64,000 bases of DNA from NCBI RefSeq assembly GCF_046054155.1, contig NZ_JBEQCT010000002.1, forward strand, positions 1 through 64,000, written 5' to 3'. Shown in pieces: positions 25,973-34,368 of this stretch. The position numbers and the translations under genes were made by a program. Under the pieces are notes generated by a model, which saw only the letters and a program-made list of their open reading frames with translations, did not search any database and had not been told where the DNA came from. Within the stretch, counting starts at the first letter, position 1. Each line of letters opens with the position of its first letter. The stretch comes from Celerinatantimonas yamalensis. GTDB taxonomy: Bacteria > Pseudomonadota > Gammaproteobacteria > Enterobacterales > Celerinatantimonadaceae.

Positions 25973-26602
25973 CTATAATTTAAACCCATTGGCAACAATA
26001 TAAACTTCCCTTGAACGGGCCCGAGATGAATCCGGTTTACGTGTCTTAACACTGCTAAATAGTGCTCGAACATCACTCAGATACGCTTCAAATCCCTCGC
26101 CTTGGAATACTTTCACCACAAAGCTACCTTTAAGTGCCAATACATCACGACACATATCCAAGGCTAATTCGACTAAATACATTGAGCGCGCTTGATCCAC
26201 ACCTAAATTACCACTCATATTAGGCGCCATATCTGACATGATCAGATCAACTTTTTGCTCGCCCACTCGAGCTAAGATCGCGTTGAGCACTTGCTCATCG
26301 CGAAAATCACCTTGCAAAAAGTCAACACCGGCAATGGGGTCCATCGGCAATAAATCGCAGGCTATCACTCGGCCGGTCCCATCCAACTGCCCTGCGGCAT
26401 ATTGAGACCAGCCGCCTGGAGCTGCACCTAAATCAACAACGGTCATACCAGAGCTAATTAACTTATCCCGCTGTTGGATCTCTTCTATCTTAAACACTGC
26501 CCGCGAACGCAGCCCTTGTTTTTTCGCTTGTTGCACATAATGATCATCATGATGTTCACTGAGCCAGCGTGAAGAACTTGCAGAATGTTTTTTCTTTGCC
26601 AT
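25973..26602 (-). CDS. rlmE: 23S rRNA 2'-O-ribose U2552 methyltransferase
   Basis: Heat-shock-linked methylase (FtsJ/RrmJ) modifying U2552 of 23S rRNA. 209 aa. It has the SAM motif VVDLGAAPGGWSQYA near residue 55 and the catalytic K-D-K-E set: Lys in SRAVFKIEEI, Asp in MSDMAPNMSG, Lys in FVVKVFQG and a late Glu in REVYIV. Divergent from yhbY, followed by ftsH about 245 bp further, the common gene order. Confidence 0.96.
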   Translation of the reverse strand: MAKKKHSASSSRWLSEHHDDHYVQQAKKQGLRSRAVFKIEEIQQRDKLISSGMTVVDLGAAPGGWSQYAAGQLDGTGRVIACDLLPMDPIAGVDFLQGDFRDEQVLNAILARVGEQKVDLIMSDMAPNMSGNLGVDQARSMYLVELALDMCRDVLALKGSFVVKVFQGEGFEAYLSDVRALFSSVKTRKPDSSRARSREVYIVANGFKL

Positions 26603-26779
26603 ATTTTAACAGTACCAAAAACTTCCAGCGAGAAGACCAAACGAGCGCCATCTCAAACAAATATCGGTGTAGAATAACGTCTACTGATAGTGTAGCTCAA
26701 GCTTTGTATCGACTTTTCCAGTTGGATGTCTGTATAGATGGCGGTAAAATGCAATTTTTCAACCCTTACAAGTGAAAAG

Positions 26780-27076
26780 ATGCCATTAACTAATAAGCAA
26801 AAACAGTATTTAAAAGGTCTAGCCCATACACTCAAGCCCGTCGTATTACTAGGCAGCAACGGCTTAACGGAAGGTGTGATCGCCGAAATCGACAGTGCAC
26901 TCGGTCATCACGAGCTGATCAAAGTCAAAGTTCCAAGTGAGGATCGTGATCTTAAAACCCAGATTATCGAAACCATTGCAGTGAATTGCCAAGCGATCCT
27001 TGTGCAAAAAATAGGAAATATCGCAGTTTATTATCGTCCAAGCGAAGAGCCTAAAATCGAGCTGCCTCGCAACTAA
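26780..27076 (+). CDS. yhbY: YhbY-family RNA-binding (CRM domain) protein
   Basis: Small CRM-domain protein that binds pre-50S rRNA. The ATG at 26780, after a GTGAAAAG leader, gives MPLTNKQKQYLKGLAHTLKP and 98 aa, matching E. coli YhbY (97 aa). The CRM signature GSNGLTEGVIAEI is near residue 27. A frame opening upstream at 26738 adds an unrelated N-terminus. Divergent from rlmE. Confidence 0.94.
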   Translation: MPLTNKQKQYLKGLAHTLKPVVLLGSNGLTEGVIAEIDSALGHHELIKVKVPSEDRDLKTQIIETIAVNCQAILVQKIGNIAVYYRPSEEPKIELPRN

Positions 27077-27125
27077 TGTGCCGCAAGGTGGCGGCAGTCC
27101 ATTGACTGCCGCTTCTGGACAACGT

Positions 27126-28043
27126 TTACTCGAGCGATTGCGTCTTACGGATATGGGCATAATTGAGTAATGCGACAAAAACGCTGCCGCCGATCAGATT
27201 TCCGACCACGGCGACTCCAATAAAGCGCGCAACTTCACTCAGATGTAGCGAATGCCCAATTAAATATGCGGTAAAAATTTCCACAGAACCAGCAATCGAA
27301 TGATGCAATCCACCAATACCAATAACAAATGTAACGATGTAGATCACCACGATTTGGCTAAGCATCGGTGCGGTAGACATAATTAACCATGCCCCTAGTG
27401 CCATGAGCCATCCAGCCAAAATAGCACTGACTAATAACGCACGGCTTTGATAAGCGACCAAATGGTGGCCGATTGCTAAATAACCATCTCGAGCATGGAT
27501 AACCGGCTCAGCTGCATCTAAAAGACATGCAATTAACAGTGCCCCAGCGAGGTTTCCCAGTAAAACAATTGCCCAGAGTCTAATGAGACGAGCAATGGAG
27601 CTACGCTGATCTAAAACAGGATAGACCGCTGTCGCGGTATGTTCGGTAAATAGCTGCGTACCACTCATAATGCACATCACAAACCCAAGCGGGTAAACAA
27701 ATGCAGTAATCAAACGCGCTGATATGGACCAATGCAAACTGTCAACTTGGTCTTGCACAATAGCGACCGACATCGCGGTAAAACCGAGAATTAAACCTGC
27801 AGCCATCGCTGACAAAAACAACGATAAAGATTGCCGACCCAGCTGCTCGAGCCCTTCATTAATGGCACTTTCAAGAATGTCATCGGGATGACGACGAGAT
27901 TGGTCAGTGCGTTTAATAATCACTGGGACATAATCACGGTCTTCAACCAGTCGTTCGCGTTCACGCCCCGTATGGGTACGCCCTGCATCATCGCCAGACG
28001 TTGGCTGAAGGATCGGGTCATTTTGCTTTGAGGTATGATTCAA
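27126..28043 (-). CDS. Formate/nitrite transporter family membrane channel
   Basis: FNT-family pentameric channel protein, nearest in layout to the YfdC subgroup. An N-terminal soluble tail of about 65 aa, rich in charged residues, precedes six membrane helices. Family motifs include SGTQLFTEHTATAVYPVL (about residue 128) and GIGGLHHSIAGSVEIF (about 243), the second being the central NhxS-like segment. The start is uncertain: the ATG at 28047-28049 directly touches AAGGAG, while the TTG at 28041-28043 has ideal 6-bp spacing, so I use the TTG. The substrate (formate, nitrite, lactate or other) cannot be told. It interrupts the usual greA-yhbY link. Confidence 0.85.
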   Translation of the reverse strand: MNHTSKQNDPILQPTSGDDAGRTHTGRERERLVEDRDYVPVIIKRTDQSRRHPDDILESAINEGLEQLGRQSLSLFLSAMAAGLILGFTAMSVAIVQDQVDSLHWSISARLITAFVYPLGFVMCIMSGTQLFTEHTATAVYPVLDQRSSIARLIRLWAIVLLGNLAGALLIACLLDAAEPVIHARDGYLAIGHHLVAYQSRALLVSAILAGWLMALGAWLIMSTAPMLSQIVVIYIVTFVIGIGGLHHSIAGSVEIFTAYLIGHSLHLSEVARFIGVAVVGNLIGGSVFVALLNYAHIRKTQSLE

Positions 28044-28049
28044 ACACAT

Positions 28050-28560
28050 CTCCTTAGGTTAACCAGTCCGTGCCAAATATCTATACCACTATCGCGCGCA
28101 TCATGAAACATTGCCGACGCCCCGCCAGAGCAAAGAAACAGGCTAATGGATCAACATTGCTCAACGGTGAGCGCAATAGCATCTTCGCCCTCACAATATC
28201 AATATTAAATTGCAGTAGCGAATATACGAATCTCTGAATAAGCATAACCTCAGCGTTTCAATAGCGCCAATTTGATCATGAGGTTGCATTGGCATTTTGA
28301 AATGAGATTGGGCCGATTTTCGCTCGTTTTACTCGCAAAATGAGAAACGATGCTGAGTGAGCCTAAATGAGTAGAGCAATGATGACTAAAAGAGTAAGGG
28401 CAAAATCTGCGCAAAGACCCTTCGAGCAATATTTAGGGGCATATCGACTGCATTCTCATCCGTTTATGCCGAATAAAGATAAACACGAGCGTTTATTTAC
28501 ATACCAGCCCATCGACTCACAATACAGACGGCCCTGAACCATCAACACTAGATATAAAAA
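28050..28560. other. Intergenic region between the FNT gene and greA, with repeat copy B
   Basis: About 510 bp without a credible gene. Copy B of the dispersed repeat (about 28324-28430) fills its centre; the rest shows nothing clear. Confidence 0.45.
28324..28430. repeat. Dispersed intergenic repeat, copy B
   Basis: Core CGTTTTACTCGC-AAAATGAGAAACGATG with CTGAGTGA after it, followed by AATGAGTAGAGCAATGATGA and AAAGAGTAAGGGCAAA. The core can fold as CGTTT..CTC / GAG-AAACG. Partial match to the stretches near 8113 and 46967. Confidence 0.4.
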
Positions 28561-28620
28561 AACGCCATCAAAATGGCGTTAAGTTAAAAGGGCAAAAAAA
28601 ACGGCCAAATGGCCGTTTTT
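28561..28620 (-). terminator. Two tandem hairpins after greA
   Basis: The first hairpin met after greA is AAAAACGGCC-AAAT-GGCCGTTTTT (28597-28620), with A/T tracts on both sides: a strong terminator. A second, AACGCCAT-CAAA-ATGGCGTT (28561-28580), follows with a T-rich flank. Confidence 0.88.
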
Positions 28621-28625
28621 ATAGA

Positions 28626-29105
28626 CTAAGCAATATACTGCACATCTGTAATTTCATATTCTACAACACCACCAGGTGTTTTAACTTCGACCACGTCATC
28701 GAGATTTTTACCAACTAAGCCTCGAGCAATCGGCGAATTCACTGAAATCAAATTTTCTTTAATGTTCGCTTCATCATCGCCGACAATACGATAAGTCACT
28801 TGCTGCTCATTATCTAGATTCAATAAGGACACTGTTGAGCCAAAAATGACTTTACCATTATTCGGGATCTTACTGATATCGATCACTTGTACATTCGATA
28901 ACTTACTTTCGATCTCCTGAATACGCCCTTCACAAAAACCTTGCTGCTCACGCGCAGCATGATATTCAGCATTTTCTTTTAAGTCGCCGTGTGCACGAGC
29001 TTCAGCAATTGCCGCAATAATTTCGGGGCGACGAACGGATTTTAAGAAATCCAACTCTTCACGTAATTTCTGTGCACCTTGCACAGTCATTGGGATCTGA
29101 TTCAT
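28626..29105 (-). CDS. greA: Transcription elongation factor GreA
   Basis: Rescues backtracked RNA polymerase by stimulating transcript cleavage. 159 aa, usual length (158). The N-terminal coiled coil carries the acidic tip near GDLKENAEYHAAREQQG (about residue 40). The C-terminal FKBP-like domain includes GSTVSLLNLD and SPIARGLVGKN. Downstream of carB with a strong terminator between; carAB-greA order is common in gammaproteobacteria outside the enterics. Confidence 0.96.
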   Translation of the reverse strand: MNQIPMTVQGAQKLREELDFLKSVRRPEIIAAIAEARAHGDLKENAEYHAAREQQGFCEGRIQEIESKLSNVQVIDISKIPNNGKVIFGSTVSLLNLDNEQQVTYRIVGDDEANIKENLISVNSPIARGLVGKNLDDVVEVKTPGGVVEYEITDVQYIA

Positions 29106-29125
29106 GTTATGCCCTTTCTTATAAA

Positions 29126-29160
29126 TACAAAAATCTGGAAGATGTTGCCATCTTCCAGAT
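29126..29160 (-). terminator. Intrinsic terminator of carAB
   Basis: A 12-bp perfect stem ATCTGGAAGATG / CATCTTCCAGAT with a 4-base loop. On the minus strand TTTTTGTATTTAT follows. Confidence 0.88.
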
Positions 29161-29237
29161 CAAATCTTATCAACTTGATAATTTAGTTTACCGTGAATCC
29201 GCGAGAGGGTGAAGCCCCCCCGAGGACGTGCATCGTT

Positions 29238-32200
29238 TTATGGTTTAATACGTTGATGCAATTCTTGAATCGATGTCACCTTAGAACGATTATCAGCATT
29301 ATGAGCCAAGCACGTTGCAAATGCACCATTGAGGGTCGTCGAATAATTCACTTTTTCTTGCAAAGCTGCACGGCGCAACTGTTTCGAATCCAAGATCGCT
29401 TGGCGTCCTTCGGTGGTGTTCACCACGTAAGTATATTCGCCATTTTTAATTCGATCATGGATATGCGGCCGCCCTTCATGCACTTTGTTGACTAATCGCG
29501 GATAAATACCCGCTTCGCCAAGTGCAACTGCGGTACCGTGTGTTGCATCAAGCTCATAACCCAACGCTTGCAGTTTACGCGCTAACTCAACTACACGTCT
29601 TTTATCGGAATTACGCACCGATAATAATACCCGTCCGACAGTTTGGTTATCATTGCCAATACCAAGCTCAGCTTTTGCATAAGCTTCAGCAAAACTTTCA
29701 CCAATCCCCATAGCTTCACCGGTTGAACGCATTTCTGGACCTAAAATTGGATCAACACCAGGGAATTTATTAAATGGGAGTACCACTTCTTTCACGGAGA
29801 AATAAGGTGGGATCACCTCTTGCGTAAAGCCTTGCGCACTCAGACTCTGTCCCACCATTACCCGAGCAGCAATTTTGGCAAGCGGCACGCCCGTTGCTTT
29901 GGAAACAAATGGGACGGTTCGCGCAGCCCGTGGATTCACTTCAATCAGATAGATATCCAACCCTTTCACGGCAAACTGAACATTCATCAACCCCACTACA
30001 CCGAGTTCTAATGCCAAAGCTCTAACCTGCTCGCGCATTTGATCTTGAATCGAATGACTCAGTGTATAAGGCGGTAATGAACAGGCCGAATCACCCGAGT
30101 GGACACCCGCTTGTTCGATGTGTTCCATAATCCCGCCAATCACCACGAGTTCACCATCACACACCGCATCAACATCAACTTCGATAGCATCATCAAGGAA
30201 ATGATCCAACAACACAGGCGACTCATTGGAGACACTAACCGCTTCATTAAAGTAACGACGTAAATCAGGCTCGTCATACACGATTTCCATAGCCCGACCA
30301 CCTAACACGTAGGAAGGACGGACCACCAGCGGATAGCCAATGACTTGCGCTTTAGAAACAGCATCCGTTAACGCAGTGACCGTTGCATTTTCAGGTTGTT
30401 TTAAACCTAAACGATCTACGGCTTGCTGGAAGCGTTCACGATCTTCTGCGCGATCAATCGCATCAGGTGATGTACCAATAATTGGCACCCCAGCCGCCTC
30501 CAAGTCACGGGCTAGTTTTAGTGGTGTTTGTCCACCATATTGAACAATCACGCCAACAGGTTGTTCAACGCGCACGATTTCCAGTACATCTTCAAGGGTA
30601 ATCGGTTCAAAGTACAACCGATCAGATGTATCATAATCGGTTGAAACCGTCTCTGGGTTACAATTCACCATAATGGTTTCATAACCATCCTCGCGCATTG
30701 CCAGCGCAGCGTGGACGCAGCAATAATCGAACTCAATCCCTTGACCAATACGGTTAGGCCCACCACCAATAATCATAATTTTTTTACGATCAGATGGATT
30801 AGCTTCGCATTCATCATCATAACTTGAATACAGATAGGCCGTATTGGTTGAAAATTCCGCCGCACAAGTATCAACCCGTTTATAAACAGGCAAGATCTCA
30901 AAGCGCTGCCGCAATTTACGAATTTCACCCTCACCCACGCCAGTTATAGCGGCCAAACGAGCATCACTGAAACCTTTACGTTTAAGCCGACGCAATGCTG
31001 ACTCAGTGAGTCCGGTAAAACCATCTTTAGCGGCCGTAGCTTCATCAAGGATCAGATCTTCAATTTGTACTAAGAACCAGCGATCAATTTTAGTCAGTTG
31101 GAAAATCTCATCGACACTCATCCCGGCACGGAACGCATCACCGATATACCAAATACGCTCAGCACCAACGTCTGTCAGCTGATGGCGAATAATGCTCATC
31201 GCGTCAGGGGCGCTTAAATCGACTTTCGGGTCCAACCCAGCTGCACCGACTTCTAATCCACGCAGCGCTTTGTGCAGCGATTCCTGTTGGTTACGACCAA
31301 TGGCCATCACTTCTCCAACTGATTTCATCTGCGTCGTTAGACGGTCATTACAACCGGCAAATTTTTCAAAGTTAAAGCGGGGGATTTTGGTAACAACATA
31401 GTCAATGGCTGGCTCAAACGATGCGGGTGTACGCCCTCCCGTAATGTCGTTTTGTAACTCATCTAAGGTGTAGCCGACCGCTAATTTAGCCGCAATTTTA
31501 GCAATCGGGAAGCCGGTCGCTTTTGAGGCGAGCGCTGATGAGCGAGAGACCCGTGGGTTCATCTCAATGATCACCATCCGACCATCATCAGGATTAATCC
31601 CGAATTGAACGTTTGAACCACCCGTTTCTACGCCAATTTCGCGCAATACTGCCAGTGAGGCATTACGCATTAATTGATATTCTTTGTCCGATAAGGTTTG
31701 CGCGGGAGCCACCGTGATGGAATCCCCAGTATGCACACCCATGGGATCAAAGTTTTCAATGGAACAGACAATAATGCAGTTATCCGCTTTATCGCGAATA
31801 ACTTCCATCTCGTACTCTTTCCAGCCGATTAGGCTTTCATCAATCAGTAACTCACTGGTGGGTGATAGATCCAGCCCACCGGCACAGATCTCTTCAAATT
31901 CATCTTTATTATACGCGATCCCACCGCCGCTTCCGCCCATGGTAAATGAAGGACGAATAATACAGGGGAAGCCCACCTCAGCAAGCACCTGGTTTGCTTC
32001 GTCCATATTATGAGCCATCCCAGAGCGTGGGCATTCAAGGCCAATGGCACGCATCGCTTTATCAAAGCGAGAGCGATCTTCTGCTTTATCAATCGCATCA
32101 GCCGTCGCGCCAATCATCTCAACCCCATATTTGGCTAAGACACCATGGCGCTCTAAATCCAGTGCACAGTTAAGTGCGGTTTGCCCACCCATGGTAGGTA

Positions 32201-32459
32201 GCACGGCATCGGGCTGTTCTTTTTCTATAATACGCTCAACCACTTCCCAATGAATCGGCTCGATATAAGTGGCATCAGCCATATCCGGATCGGTCATGAT
32301 CGTGGCAGGGTTAGAGTTCACCAAGACAACTCGAAACCCTTCCTCGCGCAGTGCTTTACACGCTTGCGCACCGGAGTAGTCAAATTCACAGGCTTGACCA
32401 ATCACAATCGGGCCAGCGCCTAAAATAAGAATCGTTTTTAAATCATTACGTTTTGGCAT
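29238..32459 (-). CDS. carB: Carbamoyl-phosphate synthase, large subunit
   Basis: Makes carbamoyl phosphate from ammonia, bicarbonate and two ATP for arginine and pyrimidine synthesis. 1,073 aa, identical in length to E. coli CarB. Two homologous ATP-grasp halves start at GAGPIVIGQACEFDYSGAQ (about 15) and IGGGPNRIGQGIEFDYCC (about 562). The C-terminal MGS-like allosteric domain, where UMP and ornithine bind in E. coli, begins near residue 940 (GRVLLSVRNSDKRRVVELAR). 18 bp after carA, same operon. Confidence 0.97.
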   Translation of the reverse strand: MPKRNDLKTILILGAGPIVIGQACEFDYSGAQACKALREEGFRVVLVNSNPATIMTDPDMADATYIEPIHWEVVERIIEKEQPDAVLPTMGGQTALNCALDLERHGVLAKYGVEMIGATADAIDKAEDRSRFDKAMRAIGLECPRSGMAHNMDEANQVLAEVGFPCIIRPSFTMGGSGGGIAYNKDEFEEICAGGLDLSPTSELLIDESLIGWKEYEMEVIRDKADNCIIVCSIENFDPMGVHTGDSITVAPAQTLSDKEYQLMRNASLAVLREIGVETGGSNVQFGINPDDGRMVIIEMNPRVSRSSALASKATGFPIAKIAAKLAVGYTLDELQNDITGGRTPASFEPAIDYVVTKIPRFNFEKFAGCNDRLTTQMKSVGEVMAIGRNQQESLHKALRGLEVGAAGLDPKVDLSAPDAMSIIRHQLTDVGAERIWYIGDAFRAGMSVDEIFQLTKIDRWFLVQIEDLILDEATAAKDGFTGLTESALRRLKRKGFSDARLAAITGVGEGEIRKLRQRFEILPVYKRVDTCAAEFSTNTAYLYSSYDDECEANPSDRKKIMIIGGGPNRIGQGIEFDYCCVHAALAMREDGYETIMVNCNPETVSTDYDTSDRLYFEPITLEDVLEIVRVEQPVGVIVQYGGQTPLKLARDLEAAGVPIIGTSPDAIDRAEDRERFQQAVDRLGLKQPENATVTALTDAVSKAQVIGYPLVVRPSYVLGGRAMEIVYDEPDLRRYFNEAVSVSNESPVLLDHFLDDAIEVDVDAVCDGELVVIGGIMEHIEQAGVHSGDSACSLPPYTLSHSIQDQMREQVRALALELGVVGLMNVQFAVKGLDIYLIEVNPRAARTVPFVSKATGVPLAKIAARVMVGQSLSAQGFTQEVIPPYFSVKEVVLPFNKFPGVDPILGPEMRSTGEAMGIGESFAEAYAKAELGIGNDNQTVGRVLLSVRNSDKRRVVELARKLQALGYELDATHGTAVALGEAGIYPRLVNKVHEGRPHIHDRIKNGEYTYVVNTTEGRQAILDSKQLRRAALQEKVNYSTTLNGAFATCLAHNADNRSKVTSIQELHQRIKP

Positions 32460-32477
32460 GTCTAGTGTAATCCTCGC

Positions 32478-33620
32478 TTAAGCTGAGTGAGTCAGACGAG
32501 ACTTATCAATCAACTCGATAAAATGGTCAAATAGGGGCGCGGCATCATGTGGACCAGGACTTGCTTCAGGGTGCCCCTGAAAACTAAAGGCTGGTTTATC
32601 GGTCCGGTGTATCCCTTGTAATGTCCCATCAAAGAGCGAAACATGAGTAATTTTAAGATTTTTCGGCAAGGTTGCTTCATCGACGGCAAACCCATGGTTT
32701 TGCGCAGTAATCATCACTCGATTAGCGATCAGATCTTTCACTGGGTGGTTGCCCCCATGATGACCAAATTTCATTTTCATCGTCTTTGCGCCACTAGCTA
32801 GCGCGAGCAATTGATGACCGAGACAGATGCCAAATACCGGTATAGATTTTTCTAAAAAGACTTTAATCGCAGCAATGGCATAATCACATGGCTCAGGGTC
32901 ACCCGGACCGTTAGACAGAAAGATCCCATCAGGATTAAGTTTGAGCACTTCTTCAGCGCTAGTTTGCGCTGGAACGACCGTCAATTTACAGCCGCGATCA
33001 ACCAGTAAGCGTAAAATGTTGCGTTTTACCCCAAAATCGTAGGCCACAACATGGTATTGATAGCTATCTGGCTGAGCAAACCCCTGCCCTAAATGCCAAC
33101 TGCCTTCTTGCCAAGTGTAAGATTGTGCAGTCGTGACTTCTTTGGCTAAATCTAACCCTTTAAGCCCACCAAACTCGAGCGCTTTCGCTAACCCTTGTTC
33201 ACTGGAAATATGATCATCTGCAATAATGCAGCCACGCTGCGCCCCTTTTTCCCGAAGGATACGAGTGAGTTTGCGGGTATCAATATCAGCAATGGCAACG
33301 ACTTGTTTTTCTTTTAAATAATCGCTTAAAGATTGGGTTGAGCGGAAGTTACTAGCTAACAGGGGGAGATCACGGATAACGAGGCCACTAGCGGCAATTT
33401 GGGATGATTCTTCGTCTTCAGGGGTTGTTCCGTAATTTCCTATATGTGGGTAAGTAAGAGTAACAATTTGGCGGGAATATGAAGGGTCTGTAAGTATTTC
33501 CTGATATCCGGTCATCGATGTATTAAAAACGACTTCCCCAATGGCATAACCACCAGCACCAATAGCGGTTCCGTGAAATACAGTTCCGTCTTCTAAAACC
33601 AGCATTGCTGACTTGCTCAA
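32478..33620 (-). CDS. carA: Carbamoyl-phosphate synthase, small subunit, TTG start
   Basis: Glutamine amidotransferase subunit feeding ammonia to CarB. 380 aa (E. coli 382). The class I GATase triad is visible: Cys in VFGICLGHQLLAL (about 268) and His/Glu in QGHPEASPGPHD (about 352). The start is TTG at 33618-33620: AGGAGG lies 5 bp upstream and the product (M)SKSAMLVLEDGTVFHG lines up with E. coli CarA, which also uses UUG. The upstream region carries a perfect ArgR box. Confidence 0.96.
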   Translation of the reverse strand: MSKSAMLVLEDGTVFHGTAIGAGGYAIGEVVFNTSMTGYQEILTDPSYSRQIVTLTYPHIGNYGTTPEDEESSQIAASGLVIRDLPLLASNFRSTQSLSDYLKEKQVVAIADIDTRKLTRILREKGAQRGCIIADDHISSEQGLAKALEFGGLKGLDLAKEVTTAQSYTWQEGSWHLGQGFAQPDSYQYHVVAYDFGVKRNILRLLVDRGCKLTVVPAQTSAEEVLKLNPDGIFLSNGPGDPEPCDYAIAAIKVFLEKSIPVFGICLGHQLLALASGAKTMKMKFGHHGGNHPVKDLIANRVMITAQNHGFAVDEATLPKNLKITHVSLFDGTLQGIHRTDKPAFSFQGHPEASPGPHDAAPLFDHFIELIDKSRLTHSA

Positions 33621-33827
33621 GGCAACCTCCTAAATAGAGCGTCGACACGTATACATGAGCGTAATGCTCAAGCTATGAAATTCTATAAAAATCTGTGAAA
33701 ATTTGGCAAATTGCGCGGACTATACATGAATAATACTCAAAAATCCATAGCTTATTCCTACCTTATTAGCTATTCATCCATCGCCCTAATAATACGAATT
33801 CTGCAAGTCAGTGTACCACAACACACT

Positions 33828-33841
33828 TGAATTTAAATTCA
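33828..33841 (-). promoter_or_regulatory. ArgR operator (ARG box) upstream of carA
   Basis: TGAATTTAAATTCA matches the E. coli ARG-box core TGAAT-WWWW-ATTCA in every position. One helical repeat further (about 33849-33862) a degenerate second box keeps the distal half. Paired boxes at this spacing are usual. About 210 bp before carA. Confidence 0.8.
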
Positions 33842-34167
33842 ATATATTAATATAAATAATCAATTCATTAAGAAGCATTCTAGGGCTCTGATATCCATTT
33901 AAACAGAGCAAACAACCGCATAAAAAGCATCAACACGACAAAATCTATCTAAAAAAGCAAGTACGACTTCGAAAAAGTAGTGCAATCATAGAGTAAAATC
34001 ATATTTTCATCTCTATCAATATGCTAAATTCCCCACGCCCGAAATTATATTGATAAAAAAGATAAACGTACGATCGACAAAAGATCCGCGGGTCATTGCA
34101 ACGTCGTCATTTACACCATCAAAGATGGTCATTGCAGTGATCATCAGAAGCACTCATCGGCTCAACG

Positions 34168-34311
34168 ATGAGCAAACCGGTCACGATCGTGGGATATTTA
34201 ATGGATGATCTCATCTGTTATATCGGTTTATCTAAATTTGCCAAAGAGCACCGTTCCTTAAGAACCAAAGGGATAGCGATCATCAGTGATATATACGTTG
34301 GGTCAATCTAG
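34168..34311 (+). CDS. Possible 47-aa small protein or gene remnant
   Basis: ATG-to-TAG frame encoding MSKPVTIVGYLMDDLICYIG and ending IISDIYVGSI. No ribosome site and no family recognised. It lies in the leader region of the symporter. Its composition is protein-like rather than random, so it may be the remains of an older gene. Confidence 0.2.
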   Translation: MSKPVTIVGYLMDDLICYIGLSKFAKEHRSLRTKGIAIISDIYVGSI

Positions 34312-34341
34312 TGGAAAATTGAAACACACATTTTCTATTTT

Positions 34342-34356
34342 AAACACAACACAAAC
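34342..34356 (+). promoter_or_regulatory. CA-rich possible GcvB sRNA target before the symporter
   Basis: AAACACAACACAAAC directly before the GAGG ribosome site. E. coli GcvB silences amino-acid and peptide transporter mRNAs through a GU-rich region whose complement contains AAACACAACAACACAACAT. The site and the gene type fit. No gcvB gene is visible in this window. Confidence 0.4.
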
Positions 34357-34368
34357 GAGGTAAGGGAA

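Larger units (their letters stand above)
33621..34368. other. Regulatory region between carA and the DAACS symporter
   Basis: About 750 bp. The carA-proximal half is AT-rich and holds the ArgR box (33828-33841). The symporter-proximal half holds a 47-codon open frame (34168-34311) of doubtful status and a CA-rich possible sRNA target (34342-34356). The promoters could not be placed with confidence. Confidence 0.5.

Noticed and set aside
33726..33741. Second ArgR box near the carA start (TGAATAATACTCA region)
   Set aside because: The spacing between half-sites is one base short and one half is degraded.
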